From Pseudomonas sp. MYb118 (lineage in GTDB: Bacteria > Pseudomonadota > Gammaproteobacteria > Pseudomonadales > Pseudomonadaceae): a DNA stretch of 64,000 nucleotides. The position numbers and the translations under genes were made by a program. The DNA lies in contig NZ_JBFRXN010000004.1 in the NCBI RefSeq assembly GCF_040947875.1, positions 749,688 to 813,687 on the forward strand, read 5' to 3'. Of this stretch, positions 48,010 to 57,317 are shown piece by piece; position 1 is the stretch's first letter, and every line of letters starts with the position of its first letter. The notes beneath the pieces are model-generated. The model had not been told where the DNA came from and did not search any database. It worked only from the letters and a program-made list of their open reading frames with translations.

Positions 48010-50705
48010 CTGATCACACAGACCGATTGCCCACTTCGGATTGGGCTCAGTTCTATATCGACACATTTGGTTTGGCACTGGTCCCGATCGAGCCCGGTGA
48101 AAAGGGGCCGAAGGGGAAAGGGTGGAACAAGCCGGGTGGCTACTTCACTGATTCGATAAAAGCGGCCCAGTTCTGGGAAAAAAAACCTCGGCACAACCTC
48201 GGTGTGGTTTTGGGGCCGAGCGGCGTCTGCTCTCTGGATGTCGATGATGTCCAGTGGGCCAGGCACGTGCTGTATGACCTGCTGGGCATTGATCTTGATG
48301 CAATGGCGCTGGTGTTTCCGACCGTAGTTGGCAACCCGGCGCGCTTTCGCATTATGTTCCGCGTTCCTAATGGCGTTGAATTGAGCCGAGTTGCACTTGC
48401 GTGGCCCAATGAAAAAGACCCTGATGGTTCAATCCACAAGGCTTTGACCGCAAAGGCCAAGGCAGCGAAGGATGCTGGTGATGCAGTAGGCGAGGCCGAG
48501 GCGCGTGCCGAAGCCGACGAGTATCAGCGCATCACCGTGTTCGAATTGCGTGGTGGGTTGGTGCAGGACGTGTTGCCGCCATCTATTCACCCAGGCACTG
48601 GCAAACCTTACACCTGGCGCACGCCACCAAACACTGTCGATGGCTTGCCGGTGCTTGCGCCTGAGTTGCTGAAGATCTGGAACAATTGGGACATCTTCAA
48701 GCGCGATGCTGAGGCTGCGTGCCCTTGGGCACCAAAACCGAAGGCACCTCCGGCGAAAGTCATCAAACGTCCACCGCCTGCCGCAGGCAAGCCATCGGTT
48801 ATTGATGAATTCAATCGCAGTCATGACGTTGAAGAGCTGTTGCGCGCGCACGACTACATCAAGCGCGGCAGTAAATGGCTGTATCCGCACAGCAGCACCG
48901 GGATGCCGGGTGTAACGGTCAGCGACGACGGCAAGGTTTACTCCCACCACGGCGCTGATCCGCTCGCGAACGGCCATCAGAACGATGCCTTCGAGGTGTT
49001 CTGTTTGTTGCAGCACGGTGGCGATCAGTCGCGGGCGGTGAAAGATGCGGCGCGATTGTTGGGTATGCAGCATTCATCGCGCCCGGATCCGCGTGATCTT
49101 CCCCCGACCCCATCTTGTGACTCGAGCGAGCCGGGCTCTGTGCCCGACGAAGCCCGCGAGGCCGCTCCTGCGCCTGATGGGGGTGCGGGGGAGGCGTTGA
49201 CGTTTGAACACATCCTTCGGCGATTTGCGCTGGTGGAAGGCACCACGCATGTATGGGACTTTGACCAGTCGCGGGTAATGAAGAAGTCGGCCTTCGAGGC
49301 GCGTGTCGGTAAGCCTCTGGCAAAGCAGTGGTTGGAAGATACCGAGCGGCGCAAGTTGATTTCCGATGACCATGTTCGCGACATCGAGCAGTCACGGCGA
49401 ATGGCGGGCAAAAAAGGCGGTGCCTTCGGGATGCCGCCGACTGAGCGTTATGTCTACATCGACGGCACGAAAGACGTATGGGATCGCGAGAAGAAGCGGC
49501 GTGTTGCTGAGGGTGCAGTGAAAATGGCCTTGGGTGACGCTTATGCATTGTGGTTGAACAGCAGCGAGCGCCGCACCGTGGACGTGGACCACATCGTCTT
49601 TGACCCGACGATGACCAAAGATCCAGCGGTATACATCAATACCTTTGACGGGTTGCCCCTGGAGCCGATCAGGGACGATGCGGCATGCGCCAACCTGCGG
49701 TGGCTGATCTCGTTCCTATGCAACCATGATGAAAATGCAGCGCTCTGGTTGACTCGCTGGCTGGCCTATCCGTTGCAACACCTCGGCGCCAAGATGGATA
49801 CCGCAGTGTTGATGCACTCCAGCATGGAGGGGTCGGGTAAGAGTCTGTTTTTCGCCGATACCCTGGGCAAGCTGTATGGTCAGTACGCCGCGACAGTCGG
49901 GCAGACCCAGCTGGAGAGCAATTTCAACGCTTGGCAAAGCCGCAAGTTGTGGGCGGTGTTCGAAGAGGTTGTGAGTCGCGATCAGCGCTACAACCAGGTC
50001 GGCAAGATCAAACACCTGGTCACCGGCAAAACGGTCCGCATGGAATCCAAGTTCATCAATGGCTGGGAGGAATCCAACCATATGAACGCAGTCTTCCTGA
50101 GCAACGAGATCATGCCGTGGCCGATCAGCGACAGCGACCGCCGAATGCTGGTGGTCTGGCCGCTGGAGACGTTGCCGGTCGACCGCCAGAAAGCCATCGG
50201 TCAGGAGTTGGAGCAGGGTGGCGTTGCAGCCCTGTATGGCTGGCTGCTATCGGTTGATTTGGGTGACTTCAATCAGCGCACACGCCCGCCTTCCACCGAC
50301 GCCCGCGAACGTCTGGTGGCCCTGAGTAGGGCTGGCTGGCAGACATTCCTGCACTTATGGAAATACAACGAGCTGGGTCAGGGGTTGTGGGGGCCGTGTC
50401 TCTCCACCGATCTTTACTCACTGTTCCTTGAGTGGTGTCAGCGCAACAAAGAACACGTCATGAGTCAGACCAAGTTCTCGCTGTTCATCAATTCCGAAGT
50501 GGAAAAGACGCGTTCTATACCCTGGACAGATGGCAACAATCGCAAGTTTGGAGCGTTCTTCTTTCCTGTTGATCAGGATGCTTCCCCGCCCCCATCACTG
50601 AAGTCGGCCGTGCTGGGCGCGATGGTCGTCGACTGGCGGGCCAGGGCGAAACTCGCAGGCTGGAATGTGGACAACTGGGACCACATTAAGGCGGCTGCCG
50701 CATGA
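48006..50705 (+). CDS. Phage primase-helicase (prim-pol N-terminus, SF3-like helicase)
   Basis: An 899-residue replication protein. The N-terminal bifunctional primase-polymerase domain covers residues ~10-220 (NLGVVLGPSGVCSLDVDD has the catalytic acidic pair). A linker rich in Pro/Lys follows at about 240-265. The C-terminal helicase of the DUF5906 type has Walker A SSMEGSGKS near residue 606 and a Walker B-like segment at AVFEEVVS. It opens and primes phage DNA. The probable origin lies directly downstream at 50718-51014. Confidence 0.87.
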   Translation: MTDHTDRLPTSDWAQFYIDTFGLALVPIEPGEKGPKGKGWNKPGGYFTDSIKAAQFWEKKPRHNLGVVLGPSGVCSLDVDDVQWARHVLYDLLGIDLDAMALVFPTVVGNPARFRIMFRVPNGVELSRVALAWPNEKDPDGSIHKALTAKAKAAKDAGDAVGEAEARAEADEYQRITVFELRGGLVQDVLPPSIHPGTGKPYTWRTPPNTVDGLPVLAPELLKIWNNWDIFKRDAEAACPWAPKPKAPPAKVIKRPPPAAGKPSVIDEFNRSHDVEELLRAHDYIKRGSKWLYPHSSTGMPGVTVSDDGKVYSHHGADPLANGHQNDAFEVFCLLQHGGDQSRAVKDAARLLGMQHSSRPDPRDLPPTPSCDSSEPGSVPDEAREAAPAPDGGAGEALTFEHILRRFALVEGTTHVWDFDQSRVMKKSAFEARVGKPLAKQWLEDTERRKLISDDHVRDIEQSRRMAGKKGGAFGMPPTERYVYIDGTKDVWDREKKRRVAEGAVKMALGDAYALWLNSSERRTVDVDHIVFDPTMTKDPAVYINTFDGLPLEPIRDDAACANLRWLISFLCNHDENAALWLTRWLAYPLQHLGAKMDTAVLMHSSMEGSGKSLFFADTLGKLYGQYAATVGQTQLESNFNAWQSRKLWAVFEEVVSRDQRYNQVGKIKHLVTGKTVRMESKFINGWEESNHMNAVFLSNEIMPWPISDSDRRMLVVWPLETLPVDRQKAIGQELEQGGVAALYGWLLSVDLGDFNQRTRPPSTDARERLVALSRAGWQTFLHLWKYNELGQGLWGPCLSTDLYSLFLEWCQRNKEHVMSQTKFSLFINSEVEKTRSIPWTDGNNRKFGAFFFPVDQDASPPPSLKSAVLGAMVVDWRARAKLAGWNVDNWDHIKAAAA

Positions 50706-50717
50706 CTGCGCCTAAAA

Positions 50718-51014
50718 GTGTGTTGGGTGTGTCGGGTGTGTGTCGGGTTGGTTTTTGCAACTCAACACAGTTTGAGGCCTTTATTTCTGCGGGTTTCCGG
50801 CTGTTGTGTTGGGTGTGTTGGGTTTGGCGTCGCGTGCGCGCATGCGTGACGTTATTTGCAGCGACGACGATGGGCAGATTTTTTTCTTATGCGAGGACAA
50901 CAAAACCCAACACACTCAACACACTCAACACAAAGTTATCAAACATATTGATTTTAAAGAGATTTATTTGTGTTGGGTTTGTGTTGAGTAGTGGTTTTTC
51001 TGTGTCGGGTTCGG
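50718..51014. other. Candidate phage replication origin with TGTGTTGGG iterons
   Basis: Repeats of TGTGT(T/C)GGG(T) occur at 50718-50751, 50805-50826 and 51001-51011. An inverse block, CCCAACACACTCAACACACT (from 50906, ending 50932), and TGTGTTGGGTTTGTGTTGAG (50969-50988) flank AT-rich 50933-50968. Inverted iterons around an AT-rich stretch next to the primase gene fit a replication origin. Frames through the region (50702-51037; 50806-50991) translate the repeats and are not convincing genes. Confidence 0.6.
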
Positions 51015-51033
51015 TTTTTCGGGGGGAGGAACG

Positions 51034-51522
51034 ATGATCGAGGAAATTGAAGAGCTGATGTTGCATTGGGCGCGCCAGCACTGCCAGGTCGGCGATGGCG
51101 CTGGGTTGGGCAGCCCGATGGCTACAATCATGCAGTGGGGTGGCAGCGCGCCACGCGGTACGCCTGGCTCGCGGGACCTGTTGATGGCGGCAGGTGGTGG
51201 GATGGATCATGTTGCAACAGAGGTTGCAGCGGCTCTTGCGCAGCTCGAGCGTCAATCAGAGAAAGGGGCTCGGCTCGCGACCTTGGCTCGTAATCGCTAT
51301 TTGCCACAGCCGGCATACACGGTTCGGGCTCAGTTGCAGTTACTCGGACTTCCTGTCGATGCTGACCGGACGTATCGGAACTGGGTTCATCGTCTGCATC
51401 AGCAGGTGCAATTGATCCTTACGGTTCGCAGCGCCACGACCCGGGGGCTTGATCGCCGCAGTGGTGCGCTCGAAACCAACCTGACCCGTGCATCAACGAG
51501 TAGGCGTGCTCGGGCGTGCTAG
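51034..51522 (+). CDS. Putative late antiterminator (Q-like)
   Basis: A 162-residue protein (EEIEELMLHWARQHC; MATIMQWGGSAPRGTPGSRD; LARNRYLPQPAYTVRAQLQL). The C-terminal half looks like a sigma-region-4 helix-turn-helix. Position before a terminator (51594-51619) and the lysis/packaging genes matches lambdoid Q. GGGGGGAGG precedes ATG 51034. The function is by analogy. Confidence 0.55.
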   Translation: MIEEIEELMLHWARQHCQVGDGAGLGSPMATIMQWGGSAPRGTPGSRDLLMAAGGGMDHVATEVAAALAQLERQSEKGARLATLARNRYLPQPAYTVRAQLQLLGLPVDADRTYRNWVHRLHQQVQLILTVRSATTRGLDRRSGALETNLTRASTSRRARAC

Positions 51523-51593
51523 CTACCGTTCGTCGGGGTACTTTGTCGTATTGTGGTCGTATTGTGGTCGTTTACATGTCGTTTGTTGACCTA

Positions 51594-51619
51594 CCGAAAA
51601 TGACCTCTTTTCGGTTTTT
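51594..51619 (+). terminator. Intrinsic terminator after the Q-like gene
   Basis: CCGAAAA pairs with TTTTCGG around TGACCTC, followed by five T residues. It lies about 70 bases after the Q-like gene; a direct repeat of TCGTATTGTGG (51545-51567) precedes it. The layout resembles the pR'-tR' late control segment of lambdoid phages. Confidence 0.7.
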
Positions 51620-51720
51620 CCGGAGAGGGGTAAAAAGTCCCCACGATATGGAATTTGCGCCTTGGCGCTGACCTCGCACGTGCTGTGCTGCTTCACCCGG
51701 CCCTCCCTGAGCCGGTCACC

Positions 51721-51743
51721 AACCCCGCCTCGGCGGGGTTTTT
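51721..51743 (+). terminator. Intrinsic terminator before the holin gene
   Basis: AACCCCGCC pairs with GGCGGGGTT across TC, then TTT (five T residues in all). It is 38 bases before the holin start. A second terminator ahead of late genes implies they need antitermination or a promoter right behind it. Confidence 0.8.
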
Positions 51744-51780
51744 ACTTTCCGGCGTACGGCTCAATCCATAAGGACGAAAC

Positions 51781-52128
51781 ATGACGAATGAACAGCAGGC
51801 GCTGGCTGAAATGCCGATCTGGTTAGTGATCCTCTTGGCCCTGGTCGGGGGAGTGTCGGGTGAAATGTGGCGAGCCGATAAAGACGGCGCGCGTGGCTGG
51901 GCATTGTTGCGGCGCCTGGCGTTGCGCTCCGGTGCCTGCATCGTCTGTGGCGTGTCGGCGATGATGTTGATGATTGCAGCCGGTATGACGATCTGGACTG
52001 CGGGCGCCTTGGGTTGCCTCACGGCAATGGCTGGCGCCGATGTCGCCATCGGTCTCTACGAACGCTGGGCTGCCAAGCGGTTGGGTGTCTGCGAAGCGCC
52101 GCCACCCAGTCACCCTGATACCGAGTAA
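51781..52128 (+). CDS. Phage holin
   Basis: A 115-residue membrane protein with two to three hydrophobic spans (MPIWLVILLALVGGVSGEMW; SGACIVCGVSAMMLMIAAGM; MTIWTAGALGCLTAMAGADV) and a charged tail. This is the usual size and shape of Pseudomonas phage holins located before the terminase genes. AAGGACG precedes ATG 51781. It permeabilises the inner membrane at lysis. No endolysin is in the window. Confidence 0.75.
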   Translation: MTNEQQALAEMPIWLVILLALVGGVSGEMWRADKDGARGWALLRRLALRSGACIVCGVSAMMLMIAAGMTIWTAGALGCLTAMAGADVAIGLYERWAAKRLGVCEAPPPSHPDTE

Positions 52129-52170
52129 GACGGCCCATTTGGATGGCGGAGCGCTTTGTGTCGGGATGAT

Positions 52171-52617
52171 TTAACTCGGTAACCCAAAGTAGTGGGTGGC
52201 TACGAAGCGGGAGCCCACCGACAGTACCTCGCCCGCTAGGCTGCCCACGATGCTCTTGGTTCCGCTTTTGGTGGCATCAACGAGTTGGTCGCCCAGAGAT
52301 GGACCTACTGTAAGGCTTGAGGGAACAGCCTTGAGGGCTTCAAGGCCTTTTGCGGTTAGAACCACTCGGTCGAACCCTGAGTCATGCAGTTTCTCGTTAA
52401 AGCGCAGATAACCCGCCTCTGCCAGCCACTCGACACATGCGAAGAAAAACTCACCATTCTGGTTGGGAAAGTCACCCAGCGCGGCCTCATCGTAAGAAAA
52501 CCCGTCTTCAAGGAAGTCTTCGATCAACAGATGTCTGGCTACCGGGAAATTTTCATAGAGAGCACCAAAGACCCGTCCGGTGATCTCATCAAATTTTTGA
52601 ATGTTGGAGGTGGTCAT
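52171..52617 (-). CDS. Hypothetical phage moron on the opposite strand
   Basis: A 148-residue protein (TTSNIQKFDEITGRVFGALY; FDRVVLTAKGLEALKAVPSS; LAGEVLSVGSRFVATHYF). The middle resembles a winged-helix fold and the end is hydrophobic. It is transcribed against the surrounding late genes, so it is likely expressed in the lysogen. ATG 52617 has AGGAG eight bases upstream. Its start codon overlaps that of the gene at 52616 on the other strand. Function unknown; a lysogenic conversion or defence role is possible. Confidence 0.65.
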   Translation of the reverse strand: MTTSNIQKFDEITGRVFGALYENFPVARHLLIEDFLEDGFSYDEAALGDFPNQNGEFFFACVEWLAEAGYLRFNEKLHDSGFDRVVLTAKGLEALKAVPSSLTVGPSLGDQLVDATKSGTKSIVGSLAGEVLSVGSRFVATHYFGLPS

Positions 52618-52861
52618 GTCCTTGACTCCTGAACAAGAGAAAAAAAGCCCCCAAAGCTGGGAGCAAGTATTGGGCTGCATCGACAGGCAAGTGCGTCGAG
52701 ATTTCGATTTTATGCGTGCGCGACATTACTGGGAGAAGACCTTGGAGGAAACCCCCAAGGAAGTCCTGGTGCGGGCGTTGAGCATGGCGCTTGCTACGGG
52801 CCGTTACCAAGAGAAGGCACCCACACGGTGTTGCCAGTGTGGCCCGGTCGCCGCTGGGTAG
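52616..52861 (+). CDS. Small phage protein with back-to-back start
   Basis: An 81-residue protein (SLTPEQEKKSPQSWEQVLGC; RRDFDFMRARHYWEKTLEET). GGAGGT lies four bases before ATG 52616. The start shares CATG with the minus-strand gene at 52617. It ends with CCQCGPVAAG, giving a CC..C pattern but no clear finger. Unknown role in the late region. Confidence 0.55.
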   Translation: MSLTPEQEKKSPQSWEQVLGCIDRQVRRDFDFMRARHYWEKTLEETPKEVLVRALSMALATGRYQEKAPTRCCQCGPVAAG

Positions 52862-53003
52862 GGCCGGGGACCCTGGCAAATTTCAGGGGGTACGGGGTCG
52901 GAAACCCGCGGGAAAGCGTTAGCGAATGGGCTGCCAGCTTACTGAAATTCAATCCATTGAAATTGAAAGGTTTCCATTGAAAAGCCGTTGAAAAGGAGGG
53001 CTT

Positions 53004-53600
53004 ATGACGGATCCACTTTTCCTGTCTAAAAGCGCCTTCGCGGCCCGCATCGGCAGGACGCCGAGTTACATCACCTGGCTGAAAGGTAACAACCGCCTGG
53101 TCCTGTCGCCGGACGGCAAGATGGTCGACGTGCTGGCAACCGAAGCGCTGATTGTCGAAACCGCCGACCCAAGCAAGGCCGCCGTCGCGGCTCGACACCA
53201 GCAGGACCGGATCCAGCGTGACGTTTACAGGCAACTGTCCCCCCTGGTCGAGCCGACTAACACGGCTGCGCCGCAGCAGCCCATTACCGTCAAGGGGCAC
53301 GACTTCCAGAGGGCTCGCGCCATGCGCGAACACAACCTGGCACAACTGGCCGAGATCGAGCTGCACAAGGCGCAGGGCTCGCTGGTTTCCAGGGATGCTG
53401 TGGAGCTGGGAGCCTACAACGCGGGGCGCCATCTGCGGGACCAGTTATTCGGTTTGCTGCCCCAGCTGTCGCACAAGGTAGCAACCATGACCGATCCCTG
53501 GGACATCGAGAAACACCTGGCGGCGACACTCCGTAAATCACTGGAAGAGGCTGAGCGCATGTCCTCGTCCGACCTTGAACGAGCAATGACAACGAGCTGA
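53004..53600 (+). CDS. Terminase small subunit (Nu1-like)
   Basis: A 198-residue packaging protein. The N-terminal winged-helix is SKSAFAARIGRTPSYITWLK, followed by a long helical region and the C-terminal part (HLRDQLFGLLPQLSHKVA) that contacts TerL. It recognises the phage packaging site. The 52862-53003 gap before it may hold that site. It precedes the large subunit by three bases. Confidence 0.85.
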   Translation: MTDPLFLSKSAFAARIGRTPSYITWLKGNNRLVLSPDGKMVDVLATEALIVETADPSKAAVAARHQQDRIQRDVYRQLSPLVEPTNTAAPQQPITVKGHDFQRARAMREHNLAQLAEIELHKAQGSLVSRDAVELGAYNAGRHLRDQLFGLLPQLSHKVATMTDPWDIEKHLAATLRKSLEEAERMSSSDLERAMTTS

Positions 53601-53603
53601 CTT

Positions 53604-55628
53604 ATGACCACGGAATTTCCTGACGGTGACCGTGCGTACCGTGAGGCGTATTTCCGTGGGCTACGTCCTGACCCAGACCTCTGGATCGACGAGTGGGCCG
53701 ACGAGTTCATGCGCATCCCACGAGACACCGGCGCCCCTGAGCCCGGCCAGTACCGTACTGATCGGACACCGTACGCTCGCGAGCCCATGCGTTGCTTGTC
53801 ACCGGCTCACCCGTGCCGGCGAGTCATCACCATGGTGGCCTCGCAGCTGATGAAAACCCAGATCGCATTGAACTGGATGGGTGGCCTGATCCACATGGCA
53901 CCGTCCAACATCCTGGCGCTGTTGCCCAGTCTGAGCCTGTCTAAGCGGGTTTCTGGACGGATCAGCAAGACGATCAAGGCCACCCCGGAACTGGCGAAAC
54001 GTGTGGCGGCCAGCCGCTCGCGGGATGCCCGCAACACCATGGATACAAAGGAGTTTGAGGGCGGCGCCTTGTACGTCACCACGGCGGGCTCTGCGGCCAA
54101 CCTGTCGGAGTTGTCGGCCCGTTACATCTACGGCGATGAGGTAGACCGCTGGGAGAACGATGTGGGTCAGGAAGGTGATCCCATCGTGCTGGCGGAGACG
54201 CGGGCCACCAACTTCGGTCGCAACGCCAAGATCTACTTCTCCAGCTCGCCGACGATCAAGGGTGCCTCGCGCATCGCGGACTTGTTCGAATCCAGTGATC
54301 AGCGTTACTTCTACGTGCCATGCCCATCCTGCGGACACATGCAGGTGCTGGAATGGGAGCAGCTGCTCTACAGCAATGACTACCGCACGGTTCACTACCA
54401 GTGCGCGGCGCCTGAATGTGACGTCCTGATCGAGGAGCATCACAAGACCGACATGCTCGCCCGTGGCGAGTGGCGTGCCCATGGCAGCGGCGATGGCAAG
54501 ACGGTGGGTTTCCACCTGAATGCCCTCTACTCGCCGATTGGTTGGAAGGACTGGTCTTCGCTTGCCGAGGAGTTCGAAGACGCCAAGAAGGCCCAGGCCA
54601 AGGGCGACATGGGCCTGATGCAGGTTTTCTATAACACCCGGCTCGCTAAGGTGTGGGACAGCGCGCAAGAGCAGACCAAGGCTGAAGTGCTGATCGCGCG
54701 GGCACGACTGGAGAACTACACCCTGGGCAGTATGCCGGTGGGCGTGCTGATGCTGACCGGCGCCGTCGACGTCCAGGCAAACCGCCTGGAGCTGATGGTG
54801 ATGGGTTTTGGTGTTGGGATGGAACGCTGGGTGGTCGATCACCAGGTGATCTGGGGCGACCCTGCCGATGAACGTACCTGGGAGGTGTTGGACGAAAAGC
54901 TGAAGGCTCGATATCGGCATCCCTGCGGTGTTGCCTTGGCGATCCTGGCGACGGGCGTCGACTCTGGCGGTCACCACACCGATGAGGTGTACCAGTTCTG
55001 CCGCGTGCGGCGCTGGCGCAATGTGTTCGCGCTCAAGGGGGCGAGCAAGCCCGGTAAGCCGGTGATCGCTCAGCGGCCATCCATGGTTGATGTGACGTGG
55101 AAAGGGCAGACCGAGCGCGGCGGCGCCGAGCTTTGGTTTGTCGGTACCGACACCGCGAAGGACTGGATCTACAACCGCTACGCCTTCGAGCACGGACCCG
55201 GCTCTCTGCACTTTGCCAACGACCTACCGGACGAGTTCTTCGCCCAGTGCGTGGCCGAGCGCAAGGTCGCGCGGTACGTCAAAGGCTACAAGCGTATCGA
55301 GTGGGTCAAGGGAAAGGCCGAGCGCAACGAAGCGCTCGATCTGATGGTGTACTGCCTGGCGATGGCGCATTACCTGGGCATCAACCGATACCAGGAACAC
55401 GACTGGGAGCGGGTACGCCAAGCGCTGGCTCAATCCGGTTTGTTCGACGATGTGTTGGGCGTCAAGCCCGTACAAGGCGAGCGCGTCAATGCTGACGAAA
55501 CACCTGCACCGGTTGCGGCGCGTCAGTCGCTACCTGCGCCGCCACCTGCAACGCCTGTGGCCCAATCGCGACCCGATGCACCACTACAACGCCGCAGCTC
55601 CACCAGCGGTTACCTGAAGAGACGCTGA
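53604..55628 (+). CDS. Terminase large subunit (lambda GpA family)
   Basis: A 674-residue packaging motor. ATPase Walker B is DEVDRW near residue 178; the zinc pair CPSCGHMQ is near 240; the nuclease part has GVDSGGHHTDEVYQF-like text (metal aspartate) and ends in a Pro/Ala-rich tail. The length matches lambda GpA (641). It cuts and pumps DNA into the prohead with the Nu1-like partner. Confidence 0.93.
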   Translation: MTTEFPDGDRAYREAYFRGLRPDPDLWIDEWADEFMRIPRDTGAPEPGQYRTDRTPYAREPMRCLSPAHPCRRVITMVASQLMKTQIALNWMGGLIHMAPSNILALLPSLSLSKRVSGRISKTIKATPELAKRVAASRSRDARNTMDTKEFEGGALYVTTAGSAANLSELSARYIYGDEVDRWENDVGQEGDPIVLAETRATNFGRNAKIYFSSSPTIKGASRIADLFESSDQRYFYVPCPSCGHMQVLEWEQLLYSNDYRTVHYQCAAPECDVLIEEHHKTDMLARGEWRAHGSGDGKTVGFHLNALYSPIGWKDWSSLAEEFEDAKKAQAKGDMGLMQVFYNTRLAKVWDSAQEQTKAEVLIARARLENYTLGSMPVGVLMLTGAVDVQANRLELMVMGFGVGMERWVVDHQVIWGDPADERTWEVLDEKLKARYRHPCGVALAILATGVDSGGHHTDEVYQFCRVRRWRNVFALKGASKPGKPVIAQRPSMVDVTWKGQTERGGAELWFVGTDTAKDWIYNRYAFEHGPGSLHFANDLPDEFFAQCVAERKVARYVKGYKRIEWVKGKAERNEALDLMVYCLAMAHYLGINRYQEHDWERVRQALAQSGLFDDVLGVKPVQGERVNADETPAPVAARQSLPAPPPATPVAQSRPDAPLQRRSSTSGYLKRR

Positions 55629-55629
55629 T

Positions 55630-55836
55630 ATGTCATTTACCCAGAAGCACCTCGACGCGGTTGAGGCTGCCATCGCACGCGGTGAAAAAGTCGTGCGGTA
55701 CACCGATCGTACCGTGGAATACCGCACTGTTGACGAGCTGCTCAAGGCGCGTGAAGAAATTCGCACCTCCTTGAGCAGTGCCGCCGGACCGCGTTCACGG
55801 GCGGTTCGGCTATACCACGGAGGCAAAGGACTCTAA
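55630..55836 (+). CDS. Head-tail joining protein gpW
   Basis: A 68-residue protein like lambda gpW (EAAIARGEKVVRYTDRTVEY; LLKAREEIRT). It starts one base after the terminase stop and overlaps the portal gene start by one base. In lambda gpW stabilises the filled head and forms the connector for the tail. Confidence 0.85.
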   Translation: MSFTQKHLDAVEAAIARGEKVVRYTDRTVEYRTVDELLKAREEIRTSLSSAAGPRSRAVRLYHGGKGL

Positions 55837-57317
55837 TGGCTCGCTATCCGACGCTGACCCGTAACGGATTCGTGTTGCCGTCGAACATCAAGGCCAGTTA
55901 CGAAGGCGCCGGCGAGGGCCGTCGGTCCACTGGCTGGGATGCTCCCGACAACGGGATCAACAGCATCAATACACCGGCGCTGCGCAACCTGCGCTCACGC
56001 TCTCGGGCTGCGGTGCGTAATGACCCCTATGCCTACAACGTGATCGACAAGCGCGTCAGCAACTTGATCGGTACCGGCATCACGCCTAGGCCCAAGACAG
56101 ACGACGAAGCGCTGCGCAAACTGCTGCAGGAGCTTTGGGACGACTGGGTCGATGAATCGGACGCCGATGAGCGCACCGACTTCAACGGTCAACAGGCGCT
56201 GGTGGCGCGCACGGTGGAAACCTCCGGCGAGTGCTTTGTTCGACTGCGACCTCGAAGCCTGAACGAAGGGCTGGCGGTGCCGCTGCAACTACAGATCCTG
56301 GCGCCGGAATTCGTACCGCACGACAAGTATGAGTCCACTAAAAGCGGCAACGTAATTCGTGCCGGCATTGAGTTCACGCCGGGCGGCAAGCGAGTGGCGT
56401 ACTGGATGTACTTGTCACACCCGCGTGACGCTTCTTCATTGAACGCCGGTTACAACCAGTTGGTAAGGGTACCGGCCACGCAGGTGCTGCACATCTTTGA
56501 GCCAGTCGAACCGGGTCAACTGCGCGGCGTGCCGCGCTTGTCGCCGGTGCTCAAGCGCTTGCGCAGTCTGGACAATTACGATGACGCGGTGTTGTTCCGC
56601 CAGGAGGTGGCCAACCTCTTCGCCGGCTTCATCAGCCGACCGCCGCCGGAGTCTGGGCCCGTGCCGCGAGATCCGGTGACCGGCCAACCGTTGACCCTTG
56701 ATCGTGACGGCTTCACGCCGATGGTGGCGCTTGAACCCGGCACCATGCAGGAGCTGGGGCCAGGTGAAGAAGTCGAATTCTCCAAGCCCCCGGATGCGGG
56801 CAACAACTATCCCGACTTCATGCGTCAGCAGCTGATGGCGGCTGCCGCGGGAACAGGCACGCCCTACGAGATCCTCACCGGCGACATGCGTGAGGTCAAC
56901 GATCGGGCTTTGCGGGTTGTGCTCAACGAGTTTCGCCGCCGGCTGGAACAGCTGCAATTCACCGTTTACGTGCACCAGCTTTGCCGTCCGGTACGCGCCG
57001 CCTGGATGGACATGGCGGTGCTGTCGGGTGCCCTGGAGCTGGACGACTACGCCCAGCGTCGCCGCGTATACCTGCGCACCCGCTGGGTGCCACAAGGCTG
57101 GGCCTACATCCAGCCAGTGCAAGACGTACAGGCCCGACGGATGGAAGTGCAGGCGGGATTCGCTTCTCGCAGCGAAATGGTACTGCGCACCGGTTACGAC
57201 GCGGAAACGGTTGATGCGGAAAACGCCGCCGACCTGGCCCGGGCCACCACTCTTGGCCTCAATTACAACACTCTCGACGCAGTCGTCCTCACCGACGACA
57301 CCAAGGAGCAACCATGA
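55836..57317 (+). CDS. Phage portal protein (lambda GpB family)
   Basis: A 493-residue portal. Family text: YDDAVLFRQEVANLFAGFIS-like region, AAAAGTGTPYEILTGDMREV and FRRRLEQLQFTVYVHQLCRP. It forms the dodecameric DNA entry ring. It overlaps the protease gene by four bases. Confidence 0.93.
   Translation: MARYPTLTRNGFVLPSNIKASYEGAGEGRRSTGWDAPDNGINSINTPALRNLRSRSRAAVRNDPYAYNVIDKRVSNLIGTGITPRPKTDDEALRKLLQELWDDWVDESDADERTDFNGQQALVARTVETSGECFVRLRPRSLNEGLAVPLQLQILAPEFVPHDKYESTKSGNVIRAGIEFTPGGKRVAYWMYLSHPRDASSLNAGYNQLVRVPATQVLHIFEPVEPGQLRGVPRLSPVLKRLRSLDNYDDAVLFRQEVANLFAGFISRPPPESGPVPRDPVTGQPLTLDRDGFTPMVALEPGTMQELGPGEEVEFSKPPDAGNNYPDFMRQQLMAAAAGTGTPYEILTGDMREVNDRALRVVLNEFRRRLEQLQFTVYVHQLCRPVRAAWMDMAVLSGALELDDYAQRRRVYLRTRWVPQGWAYIQPVQDVQARRMEVQAGFASRSEMVLRTGYDAETVDAENAADLARATTLGLNYNTLDAVVLTDDTKEQP

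Noticed and set aside
50702..51037. Frames through the iteron region, 50702-51037 and 50806-50991
   Set aside because: Their sequences are mainly translations of the repeats (for example NTLNTLNT and TQHTQHTQH). The first overlaps neighbours neatly, so it cannot be fully excluded, but a DNA-level role explains the repeats better.
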